Notes: generated by a model from the letters alone, not told the origin. A stretch of 9,286 nucleotides of DNA from JACVRW01 sp034664005 (GCA_034664005.1 JAXDIL010000136.1:1-9286), one strand, 5' to 3'; counted from the first letter of the stretch, positions 1 through 6,389 are shown. Made by a program: numbers and translations.

Positions 1-1241
1 TCGGCGATCTCTGGATCGACGACGTGCTCCGCGACGAGGCGAATCGCCAGGAGACGACGCTCGAGATGATCGCCTCCGAGAACTTCGTCCCGCAGGCGAT
101 CCTCGAGACCGGCGGCTCGGTGCTCACCAACAAGTACGCCGAGGGCTATCCGGGCAAGCGCTACTACGGCGGCTGCGAGTACGTGGACGTCGCCGAGCAG
201 CTCGCCATCGATCGCGCCAAGGAGCTGTTCGGCGCCGATCACGTGAACGTCCAGCCGCACTCCGGCGCCCAGGCCAACTCCGCCGTCTACATGGCCCTGC
301 TCGACCCGGGCGATCGCATCCTCGGCATGCGCCTCGACCACGGCGGCCACCTCTCGCACGGGATGAAGATCAACTTCTCCGGGCTCTACTTCGACGTCGT
401 CTCGTACGGCGTGCGCGAGGAGGACTCGCGCCTCGACATGGGCGAGCTGCAGCAGATCGCGGAGGACTCGCGTCCGAAGCTGATCATCGCCGGCTGGTCC
501 GCCTACCCGCGCCAGCTCGACTTCCAGCGCTTCCGCGAGATCGCCGACTCGGTCGGGGCCCTGCTGATGGCCGACATGGCCCACTTCGCCGGCCTGGTGG
601 CCGCCGAGCAGCACCCGAGCCCGGTGCCCTACTGCGACGTCGTCACCACGACCACCCACAAGACGCTGGGCGGACCGCGCGGCGGCATGATCCTGTGCCG
701 GGAGGAGTTCGCGAAGAAGATCAACTCGCGCGTGTTCCCCGGGCATCAGGGCGGCCCGCTGATGAACGCGATCGCCGGCAAGGCGGTGGCGATGAAGGTG
801 GCCCAGTCCCAGCTGTTCCGCGAGCGCCAGGCGCGCACGCGCGAGGGCGCCTCGATCGTGGCCGAGGAGATGGTCGCGGCCGGGGTCAACGTGCTCACCG
901 GCGGCACCGACGTCCACCTCGTCCTCGCCGACCTGCGCGAGTCCGAGCTCGACGGCCAGCAGGCGGAGGACCGTCTGCACAGTGTCGGCATCACCGTCAA
1001 CCGCAACGCGGTTCCGTTCGACCCGCGCCCGCCGGCCGTGTCCTCCGGACTGCGCATCGGCAGCCCGGCGCTCGCCACGCGCGGCCTGCAGGCCGACGAC
1101 TTCCGCGAGGTCGGCCGGGTCATCGGGGAGGCGCTGTCGGGCGACTTCTCCGAGGACAAGCGCGCCGAGCTGACGCAGCGGACGCGGGCGCTCGCAGAGC
1201 GCTATCCGCTCTACCCCCAGCTGGTCCCCGCCGCCGTCTAG
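1..1241 (+). CDS. glyA: Serine hydroxymethyltransferase, 5' partial
   Basis: This PLP enzyme interconverts serine and glycine while transferring the one-carbon unit to and from tetrahydrofolate in the cytoplasm. It supplies C1 units for purine, thymidylate and methionine synthesis. The gene enters from the left edge: the frame is open from base 3 (residues GDLWIDD) into the first in-window GTG at 24, so that GTG is probably an internal valine and only a few N-terminal residues are missing. Counting from 24, the family signatures are MIASENFVP (15-23), GYPGKRYYGG (41-50), QPHSGAQAN (77-85), the DMAHFAGLVA block (184-193) and the cofactor-lysine motif TTTTHKTLGGPRGG (208-221), with K213 forming the Schiff base. 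About 412 residues are visible, close to full length. The gene ends with TAG and is followed by hairpins. Confidence 0.97.
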   Translation, partial: GDLWIDDVLRDEANRQETTLEMIASENFVPQAILETGGSVLTNKYAEGYPGKRYYGGCEYVDVAEQLAIDRAKELFGADHVNVQPHSGAQANSAVYMALLDPGDRILGMRLDHGGHLSHGMKINFSGLYFDVVSYGVREEDSRLDMGELQQIAEDSRPKLIIAGWSAYPRQLDFQRFREIADSVGALLMADMAHFAGLVAAEQHPSPVPYCDVVTTTTHKTLGGPRGGMILCREEFAKKINSRVFPGHQGGPLMNAIAGKAVAMKVAQSQLFRERQARTREGASIVAEEMVAAGVNVLTGGTDVHLVLADLRESELDGQQAEDRLHSVGITVNRNAVPFDPRPPAVSSGLRIGSPALATRGLQADDFREVGRVIGEALSGDFSEDKRAELTQRTRALAERYPLYPQLVPAAV

Positions 1242-1249
1242 AACGCTGC

Positions 1250-1279
1250 AAACCGGCTCCTGCCGGCGTCTGCCGGTTT
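1250..1279 (+). terminator. Hairpin just after glyA
   Basis: An 8-base perfect inverted repeat, AAACCGGC (1250-1257) and GCCGGTTT (1272-1279), encloses a 14-nt GC-rich loop and begins 8 bases after the glyA stop. The right arm ends in TTT, giving a short T-rich tail. It is likely the first part of a terminator region, although no long T-tract follows. Confidence 0.45.
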
Positions 1280-1282
1280 CAT

Positions 1283-1320
1283 CGGGCCTCGGCTTGCCCA
1301 GCAAGCCGTCGGCCCGCTTT
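1283..1320 (+). terminator. Second, stronger hairpin between glyA and wecA
   Basis: This is a two-tier stem. The outer arms are CGGGCC (1283-1288) and GGCCCG (1311-1316). The inner arms are CGGCTTG (1290-1296) and CAAGCCG (1302-1308), with loop CCCAG. One base (1289) faces two (1309-1310) as an internal bulge. It is followed by CTTT, and a run of five T lies further on at 1336-1340. The stem-then-T arrangement on the + strand fits an intrinsic terminator for glyA. It implies that wecA has its own promoter in the short remaining gap. Confidence 0.6.
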
Positions 1321-1380
1321 CCTGGCAGCCCCTGGTTTTTCGCGCCCTAGACGCCGGGTCGCCTGGGTACCCTGATCCGC

Positions 1381-2568
1381 ATGGACGAGCTCGATGCCCT
1401 CTGGGCGTTCCTCGTCGCGGCCGCGATCTCCTTCGCGGCAACGCCGTTCACCGCCCGCTTCGCCCGCCGGCTCGGCGTCGTCCACGTGCCGCGCGACCGC
1501 GACCTGCACGACCATCCCGTCCCGGGGCTGGGCGGCCTTGCGATCCTCGCCGCGGCCGCCACCTCCGCGCTGATCTTCCTGCCCGCCAACCAGGAGACGC
1601 GCGGCATCGTCGGCGGGGCCATCGCGATCGCGCTGGTCGGGGCCGTCGACGACGCTCGCCCCGGCGGCCTGCATCCGCTGGTCAAGCTGATCGGCCAGTT
1701 CACAGCCGCCGCGATCCCGGTCTGGTGCGACGTGCGCGTGACGGATATGACGCTCCCGTTTATCGATCCGATCCAGCTCGGCGACTGGAGCTACCCGCTG
1801 ACCCTGGTCGGGATGGTCGCGGTGATCAACGTCGTCAACTTCACCGACGGCGCCGATGGCCTGGCGGCCGGCGTGTGCACGATCGCCGCCGCGACGTTCG
1901 CTGTGATCGCCCTGTCGCTGAACCGCGACGAGGCCGGGGTGCTGGCCGCCCTCACGGCCGGCGCCGCGGTTGGCTTTCTCTGGCACAACTTCCACCCGGC
2001 CTCGATCTTCATGGGCGACGCCGGCTCCAACCTGCTCGGCCTGTTGCTCGCCTGCGTGGCGATCCAGGGTGTGCTGAAGACGGCGGCGGTCGTCGCGCTG
2101 TTCTTCCCGCTGCTGATCCTCGCCGTGCCGGCTCTCGACGCGACCTTCGTGGTGGCGAAGCGGATCAAGTACGGGAGGCCCGTCTACTCGGCGGACCGAT
2201 GGCACTTCCACCACCGCTTCGCGAACATCGGCTTTTCGCAGCGGCGCACGGTGCTCTACCTGTACGGCTGGACGCTGTCGCTGGCGGCGCTCGCGCTGGC
2301 GATGCGCTTCGTGCCGTACTCGGAGGACGACGGCACGCTCAACGCCGGCTGGGCGCTCGTGATCGCCGCCTTCGGGCTGATCGCCCTGGCCGCGAGCGTC
2401 TATCTCGTGGTCGTGCTGGAGATCCTGAAGTTCCGGCGCTCGCGCGAGCGCGAGATCCAGCGCCAGGTTGAGACGGGGGAGATGCCCGCCCTGAGCGCCG
2501 AGCAGATCTCCCGCGAGGTCGAGCGCGAGGTGGAGACGGGCGAGTTCGAGGCCGTCCGCGGCGACTGA
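1381..2568 (+). CDS. wecA: WecA/TagO-family polyprenyl-phosphate GlcNAc-1-phosphate transferase
   Basis: This is an integral membrane enzyme of the MraY/WecA superfamily. It transfers a sugar-1-phosphate, probably GlcNAc-1-P from UDP-GlcNAc, to undecaprenyl or decaprenyl phosphate and so starts envelope glycan synthesis. The protein (395 aa) is mostly hydrophobic helices with the family loops in order: HPVPGLGGLAI (45-55), the VDDAR aspartates D90/D91 followed by HPLVKLIGQF (98-107), NVVNFTDGADGLAAG (150-164), FMGDAGSNLLG (210-220), and a cytoplasmic HFHHRF loop (275-280). The HxHH loop is WecA/TagO-type, not MraY-type. The ATG at 1381 is the first start after an in-frame TAG at 1348-1350; no clear Shine-Dalgarno is visible. 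After the last membrane helix (about 325-350) comes a charged 45-residue tail containing two VETGE units. The exact sugar is inferred, so a TagO-like role is equally possible. Confidence 0.9.
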   Translation: MDELDALWAFLVAAAISFAATPFTARFARRLGVVHVPRDRDLHDHPVPGLGGLAILAAAATSALIFLPANQETRGIVGGAIAIALVGAVDDARPGGLHPLVKLIGQFTAAAIPVWCDVRVTDMTLPFIDPIQLGDWSYPLTLVGMVAVINVVNFTDGADGLAAGVCTIAAATFAVIALSLNRDEAGVLAALTAGAAVGFLWHNFHPASIFMGDAGSNLLGLLLACVAIQGVLKTAAVVALFFPLLILAVPALDATFVVAKRIKYGRPVYSADRWHFHHRFANIGFSQRRTVLYLYGWTLSLAALALAMRFVPYSEDDGTLNAGWALVIAAFGLIALAASVYLVVVLEILKFRRSREREIQRQVETGEMPALSAEQISREVEREVETGEFEAVRGD

Positions 2569-2572
2569 CTCG

Positions 2573-2588
2573 CGCGGCGGCCGCCGCG
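2573..2588. repeat. 16-bp perfect palindrome after wecA
   Basis: CGCGGCGGCCGCCGCG is perfectly self-complementary and begins 4 bases after the wecA stop codon. It has no T-tract and no loop, so it is a poor intrinsic terminator. In DNA this GC-rich it could be chance or a weak transcriptional pause. Confidence 0.4.
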
Positions 2589-2629
2589 ATCCGGGGTTCG
2601 GCCGGGCGGGCATCGGGCAGGCGAACACC

Positions 2630-3088
2630 ATGGCCGACCCACGCGACGAGATCGAAGCACTGCTGAACTTCCTGCTCCCGTTCGCGGAGCAGATGCTGAA
2701 GCAGGAGGGCGAGTTCTACCCGTACGCCGCGGTGATGGCGGACGACGGCGAGCTGGCGGCCGTGGCCCCGGACATCGCCAGCGACGATGCCGGCGGTGAC
2801 GGCGCCGGCCCCCAGCCGGATGTCGGTGACCTGCTGGTCGCGCTCCACGCCGAGCTCGGAGAGCGCGCCTCCGAGGGCTCGATCCGCGCCTGCGGAATCG
2901 CCGCCGACGTGACCCTCACCGACCCCGACAGCGGCGAGACCAGCGACGCCGTCCAGGTCCAGCTCGACCACGCGGACGCCGACGCCGTGGACATCTACGT
3001 GCCCTACGAGAACGCGCCCGACGGCGTCAAGTTCGGCGAGCTCGTGGCCGCCGAGGGCCGCGAGCCGGTCTTCAGCGCGGCCCCCTGA
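2630..3088 (+). CDS. Small acidic conserved protein of unknown function
   Basis: This 152-aa soluble protein has no membrane segment or signal peptide. It is strikingly acidic, with 33 Asp/Glu against 6 Lys/Arg by my count. An N-terminal amphipathic part, with LLNFLLPFAEQMLKQEGEFY (11-30) and then PYAAVM, precedes an Asp/Gly-rich linker (about 48-66). A second half ends in a β-rich stretch, VDIYVPYENAPDGVKFGEL (120-138). The N-terminal LPFAEQML...GEFYPYAAVM pattern resembles a scattered family of uncharacterised bacterial proteins known to me only as hypothetical. The ATG at 2630 has only a weak upstream GGGCAGG. The gene starts 61 bp after wecA and converges on the radical SAM gene with a 13-bp gap. 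No function is proposed. Confidence 0.75.
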   Translation: MADPRDEIEALLNFLLPFAEQMLKQEGEFYPYAAVMADDGELAAVAPDIASDDAGGDGAGPQPDVGDLLVALHAELGERASEGSIRACGIAADVTLTDPDSGETSDAVQVQLDHADADAVDIYVPYENAPDGVKFGELVAAEGREPVFSAAP

Positions 3089-3101
3089 CGGTCGACCCAG
3101 G

Positions 3102-4169
3102 TCAGAAGAGCTTCGTCTGGGCGGGCTCGCGCGGCGGCCGCGGGGCGGGCATGGTGATCGGGTCGGTGCCGTCGGTCCGGGCGGCGTTCCGGCCTGGGCT
3201 CCGGAGGCCCCGCACCGTGCGGCGGCCGGGGCCGCGGCGCAGCAGCGCCTGGATGCGCTCGCGCTCCTCCCTGCCCACGTAGGCGCCGCGCGCGTAGAGC
3301 TGCTCGTAGCGCGGCACCAGGTCGGGCCGATAGGAGCGGAGCCACTCCATGAAGATGTCCCGCACCTCGCCGCGCAGGTGAAGCGGGATGCCGCCGATGT
3401 TCGTGGCGCCCGCCTCCCCGCACAGCTCGAGGATCTTCTCCACCTGCTCGGGTGAGTCGTTGATGCCGGGCATCAGCGGGGCGATCAGCACGCCGGTCGG
3501 GATCCCCGCCCGGTTCAGCTCGGCCACCGCCTCGATGCGCTTGCGCGGATGCGGCGTGTGCGGCTCGCTCGCCCGCCACGCCTTCTCGTCCAGCGTCGGG
3601 ATCGACAGGTTGGCGGCAAAGCCCGCGACCTCGTTGATCTGCTTGAACAGCTCGATGTCCCGCAGCAGCAGCGGCGACTTGGTGAGCACCGACGACGGCG
3701 TCTCCGAATCGCGCATCGCCTCCCAGATGCCCGGCATCAGCCTGTAGCGCCCCTCGACCCACTGGTACGGGTCGGTATTGGTCCCAAGCGCGACGTGCTC
3801 GCGCTTCCACGACGGCCGCATCAGCTCCGCCCGCGCCACCTCGGGCACGTTCACCTTGACCACGATCTCCTTGTCGAAGTCGCGGCCGGCGTTGAATCCC
3901 AAGAAGACGTGCGTCGGGCGGGCAAAACAGAAAACGCAGGAATGTGCGCAGCCCCGGTACGGGTTGATCGTCCAGCGGAACGGCATGCGCGATGCGTTCG
4001 GCACCTTGTTCAGCGCTGACTTCGCTCTCACCTCGTAGAAGCGGGTGTCGAGGGCCTCGGGCGCGTCGAACGTCCGCACCGTCGCGGGCTCGCGATAGCC
4101 GGGGAGGGTCCGGGCCTCCTCCGCGTCGACCTTCAGGTTGTCCCAGCGCACGAACACATGTTCGCACAC
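3102..4169 (-). CDS. Rv2578c-family radical SAM protein (SplB-like, COG1533 type)
   Basis: This is a radical SAM enzyme: a [4Fe-4S] cluster held by C-x3-C-x2-C cleaves S-adenosylmethionine to generate a radical. The cluster motif is C74, C78, C81 in YRGCAHSCVFCFARPTH (71-87). The residues around it (SALNKVPNAS, MPFRWTINPYRG, HVALGTNTDPYQ, GRYRLMPGI, LTKSPLLLRDI, IPLHLRG) match the mycobacterial protein Rv2578c as I remember it. COG1533 includes spore photoproduct lyase, hence the loose label DNA repair photolyase; the true substrate is unknown. The frame opens with GTG at 4169. Alignment with remembered homologues beginning MRW favours a GTG at 4151, which would give 349 aa. Neither start has a Shine-Dalgarno sequence. 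The core ends near residue 310; a 40-residue Arg/Pro-rich tail follows and finishes in QTKLF. An SOS-box-like motif covers the start region. It lies 51 bp downstream of yjbQ on the same strand. Confidence 0.93.
   Translation of the reverse strand: MCEHVFVRWDNLKVDAEEARTLPGYREPATVRTFDAPEALDTRFYEVRAKSALNKVPNASRMPFRWTINPYRGCAHSCVFCFARPTHVFLGFNAGRDFDKEIVVKVNVPEVARAELMRPSWKREHVALGTNTDPYQWVEGRYRLMPGIWEAMRDSETPSSVLTKSPLLLRDIELFKQINEVAGFAANLSIPTLDEKAWRASEPHTPHPRKRIEAVAELNRAGIPTGVLIAPLMPGINDSPEQVEKILELCGEAGATNIGGIPLHLRGEVRDIFMEWLRSYRPDLVPRYEQLYARGAYVGREERERIQALLRRGPGRRTVRGLRSPGRNAARTDGTDPITMPAPRPPREPAQTKLF
4151..4164 (-). promoter_or_regulatory. Putative LexA (SOS) box at the radical SAM gene start
   Basis: The sequence CGAACACATGTTCG is CGAAC-N4-GTTCG with both half-sites perfect. 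This is the form known for LexA operators in mycobacteria and, as the Cheo box, in Bacillus. It lies exactly between the two candidate GTG starts (4169 and 4151) of the radical SAM gene. A repressor bound here would sit on or just after the transcription start of a leaderless or short-leader message. No lexA gene is in the window, so the link to SOS is inference. Confidence 0.6.
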
Positions 4170-4183
4170 ACGGCGAGATTTAT

Positions 4184-4232
4184 CGACAGTCCTGCTTAGG
4201 GGTCGTATACGGACCCCTAGTCAGGACTGTCG
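4184..4232. repeat. Large nested inverted repeat between yjbQ and the radical SAM gene
   Basis: The outer arms CGACAGTCCTG (4184-4194) and CAGGACTGTCG (4222-4232) are perfectly complementary over 11 bp. After a 2-by-2 mismatch, the inner arms TAGGGGTC (4197-4204) and GACCCCTA (4212-4219) pair over 8 bp around a 7-nt loop, GTATACG. The right arm contains the last codons and most of the stop codon of yjbQ. Read on the - strand it is a 19-bp stem at the end of yjbQ, followed by ATAAAT rather than a U-run. It is therefore probably a terminator for yjbQ, with an operator role also possible. Too much pairing is present for chance. Confidence 0.8.
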
Positions 4233-4658
4233 CTCGCCGAAGGCCGTGAACACCACCCGGCGCGGGCCCCCGTTATCGCGGTGCTCGCACAGGTAGATGC
4301 CCTGCCAGGTTCCGAGCGCCAGCGAGCCGCGCGTGATCGGGATCGTGAGCGAGGAATCGGTCAGCGACGCCTTGATGTGGGCGGGCATGTCGTCCGGGCC
4401 CTCGAGCGTGTGGCTGAAGTAGTCGGCACCGTCGGGCACGGCGCGATCGAACCACGCGGCGAAGTCACGGCGCACGTCGGGAGAGGCGTTCTCGTTCAGG
4501 GTCAGCGACGCCGAGGTGTGCTGCATGAACAGCGTCGCGATCCCGATGGACACCGACTCGATCTCGGGCACCGCGTCCAGGATCTCGGCGGTAACCAGGT
4601 GGTAGCCCCGCGGGCGCGCCCGCAGCTCAATTTCGTGCTGTATCCACACGCCCCGCAT
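4221..4658 (-). CDS. yjbQ: YjbQ/UPF0047-family protein (secondary thiamine-phosphate synthase activity)
   Basis: This 145-aa cytosolic protein has the full length of the YjbQ family, whose E. coli member shows weak thiamine-phosphate synthase activity that can replace ThiE when overproduced. The family's physiological role is unsettled. The conserved blocks are all present: FMQHTSASLTLNENASPDV (44-62), HTLEGPDDMPAHIK (83-96) and GTWQGIYLCEHRD (116-128), including the conserved histidines H47, H94 and H126. The start is the ATG at 4658. A GTG three codons in (VWIQ) would match the E. coli start MWYQ better, and neither has a clear ribosome binding site. The gene is divergent from the first c-di-GMP gene with a 75-bp gap, and no thiamine genes are nearby. 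Its 3' end lies in the nested inverted repeat. Confidence 0.93.
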   Translation of the reverse strand: MRGVWIQHEIELRARPRGYHLVTAEILDAVPEIESVSIGIATLFMQHTSASLTLNENASPDVRRDFAAWFDRAVPDGADYFSHTLEGPDDMPAHIKASLTDSSLTIPITRGSLALGTWQGIYLCEHRDNGGPRRVVFTAFGERQS

Positions 4659-4688
4659 TCTGGCGGGAATGGCAAACCGGACCTATGG

Positions 4689-4716
4689 TTGCCCTGGCCC
4701 CAAGGACTTGTACATA
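4689..4716 (+). promoter_or_regulatory. Possible promoter of the c-di-GMP genes
   Basis: TTGCCC (4689-4694) and TACATA (4711-4716) are 16 bases apart in the divergent intergenic region, 17 bases upstream of the ATG at 4734. The match to the -35/-10 consensus is only moderate. The position is the main support, because a + strand promoter for the pair has to lie in or near this gap. Confidence 0.3.
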
Positions 4717-4723
4717 GGCCAAA

Positions 4724-4732
4724 GAGGAGGAG
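4724..4732 (+). promoter_or_regulatory. Strong Shine-Dalgarno fixing the start at 4734
   Basis: The stretch GAGGAGGAG contains a perfect AGGAGG (4725-4730) three bases before the ATG at 4734. The reading frame is open far upstream (to 4281, antisense to yjbQ), so this site decides the start. Confidence 0.8.
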
Positions 4733-4733
4733 C

Positions 4734-6389
4734 ATGGATCCGCCCCTCCGCGAGCGGCTGCGCTGGCGGAACGCGACAGAGAACGGTGTCGTCGAGGCTC
4801 CCGCCACGCGGGAGACGATGGCCCGTACCGCCGCGCTCTTGAGCGGGGCGGGGGCGCTCATCTGCCTGATCGGCGTGTTCGTCCCGGGCGACGCGCAGTT
4901 CGACGACGACGTGCTGCTCGCGACGGCCGCCGGCGCGGCGCTCCTCGGCGCGCTCCTGCTGCTCGTGTACGACCGCTTCCCGGAGTGGATGTTCCACGTC
5001 GTCGTGGTGGTCGGCACCGCGCTCTCGACCACATCCGCGTACGGCTGGGGCTCCGAGTCCGCCTACGGCCCGCTCCCATACGTGTGGGTCACCCTGTTCG
5101 CCTTCTACTTCTTCAGCCGCGGCGCCGCGCTCGTCCACCTCGCCCTGATCGCCGCCGGCTACGCGCTCGCGCTCGTGCTCGAGGAGCCCGCCGCGAACCC
5201 GCTCGACGGGTGGGTGGCCACGGTCGTGACCCTGCTCGTGACCGGCCTGTTCGTCTCGGTGGTGAGCGATCACCTGAGCAGCCTGATCCGGCGCCTCAGC
5301 GACGCGGCCCACCACGACGCGCTCACGAGCCTCCTGAACCGGCGCGGCTTCCAGAACGTCTTCGACACCGAGCTCGAGCGCGCGCGGCGCGGCGACATGC
5401 CGCTCAGCCTGATCGTCGGCGACCTCGACCGCTTCAAGCGCGTGAACGACGCCCACGGTCACGCCGCGGGCGACGCGGTCCTGAAGCGCGTGGGCGACGC
5501 GATCACGAACGCCAAGCGCGGCTTCGACAGCGCGGCCCGCGTGGGCGGCGAGGAGTTCGCCGTGCTCGCGCCCGACTGTGACGAGCACGGCGCCTACATG
5601 CTCGCCGAGCGGATCAGGGCGGCCGTGCACGAGGCGCTGGCCGCCCAGGAGGAGGCCGCCCTCACGATCAGCTTCGGGATCTCGACCTTCCCGCTGCACG
5701 GCCAGTCGGCGGACGGGCTGCTGCGCACCGCCGACCAGGCCCTCTACGCCGCCAAGCGGCTCGGCCGCAACCGCTCGGTGATCTCGAGCGCAGAGGTGCC
5801 CGGCATCCTGGCTCGCGCCCCGCGCGGCGCCGCCGCCGACACCCACGTGGAGCTCGGCGCGCTGCTCAACCTCGCGGAGGCGCTGGACGTGCGCGAGACG
5901 GGCAGCACCTCCCACTGCCAGCGCGTCGGCCGCTTCGCCGAGATCACCGCGCGCGAGCTCGGGCTCTCGCCTGAGGGGGTCGAGCGCGTGCGGCTCGCGG
6001 GCATCCTTCACGACGTGGGCCGCGTGGCGCTGCCGGACGACGTGCTCGCCAAGCGGGGGCCGCTCACCGACGAGGAGTGGGGCCTGGTGCGCGCCCACCC
6101 GGCCGTCGGCGCGCGCATGGTCGAGACGACCGAGTACGACGACATCCGCTCGTGGATCCTGTTCCACCACGAGCGCCCCGACGGGCACGGCTACCCCGAG
6201 GGCCGCCGGGAGGACGACGTGCCGCTCGAGTCCTCGATCCTCGCCGTGGCCGACGCGTACGAGGCTATGACGAGCGACCGCCCCTACCGTCCCGCGCTCG
6301 CCGCGGAGGACGCGGCCGAGGAGCTGCGGCGCGAGTCGGGCAGGCAGTTCCGCTCGGACGTGGTCGAGGCGCTCCTCAGGGCCGTCTGA
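4734..6389 (+). CDS. Membrane-bound GGDEF plus HD-GYP cyclic-di-GMP protein
   Basis: This 551-aa protein can in principle both make c-di-GMP (GGDEF) and degrade it (HD-GYP). Residues 32-180 hold about six hydrophobic helices, an input or anchor domain of no type I recognise. GGDEF spans about 192-350 with an ideal active site: D230, F234-K235, N238-D239, D247, the signature GGEEF (271-275), and YAAKRLGRN (338-346). An inhibitory RxxD (R262-D265) sits the canonical five residues before GGEEF. HD-GYP spans about 372-551: H394, H426-D427, H455, HHERPDGHGYP (478-488) and D507. The usual HDxGK reads HDVGR, with Arg430 in place of Lys. The start at 4734 is set by a strong Shine-Dalgarno. A paralogue follows 51 bp downstream with no terminator between them, so the two are probably co-transcribed. 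Confidence 0.92.
   Translation: MDPPLRERLRWRNATENGVVEAPATRETMARTAALLSGAGALICLIGVFVPGDAQFDDDVLLATAAGAALLGALLLLVYDRFPEWMFHVVVVVGTALSTTSAYGWGSESAYGPLPYVWVTLFAFYFFSRGAALVHLALIAAGYALALVLEEPAANPLDGWVATVVTLLVTGLFVSVVSDHLSSLIRRLSDAAHHDALTSLLNRRGFQNVFDTELERARRGDMPLSLIVGDLDRFKRVNDAHGHAAGDAVLKRVGDAITNAKRGFDSAARVGGEEFAVLAPDCDEHGAYMLAERIRAAVHEALAAQEEAALTISFGISTFPLHGQSADGLLRTADQALYAAKRLGRNRSVISSAEVPGILARAPRGAAADTHVELGALLNLAEALDVRETGSTSHCQRVGRFAEITARELGLSPEGVERVRLAGILHDVGRVALPDDVLAKRGPLTDEEWGLVRAHPAVGARMVETTEYDDIRSWILFHHERPDGHGYPEGRREDDVPLESSILAVADAYEAMTSDRPYRPALAAEDAAEELRRESGRQFRSDVVEALLRAV

Noticed and set aside
24..26. GTG as the start codon of glyA
   Set aside because: Seven further in-frame residues (GDLWIDD) precede it to the window edge, and GlyA proteins normally have several residues before this point. 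The gene is more likely cut by the window.
661..711. HKTLGGPRGG instead of the common HKTLRGPRGG in GlyA
   Set aside because: Gly at this position is familiar from other actinobacterial serine hydroxymethyltransferases, so it is not a defect.
1279..2631. 450-codon open frame on the - strand opposite wecA
   Set aside because: It is antisense to a gene with full WecA-family motifs. Its translation is low-complexity Arg/Asp/Gly/Gln-rich, typical of shadow frames in high-GC DNA.
3004..4167. 387-codon alternative - strand frame over the radical SAM gene
   Set aside because: It lacks the cluster motif, is Arg/Ala/Gly-rich, and runs through the 3' end of the convergent small gene. The frame ending at 3102 carries the radical SAM motifs.
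4281..4733. Upstream extension of the first GGDEF/HD-GYP frame
   Set aside because: This part is antisense to yjbQ and reads as compositional shadow. A strong Shine-Dalgarno at 4724-4732 fixes the start at 4734.
4683..6188. 501-codon open frame on the - strand opposite the first GGDEF/HD-GYP gene
   Set aside because: It is a His/Glu/Arg/Ala-rich shadow with no recognisable motif, and the + strand carries complete catalytic signatures.
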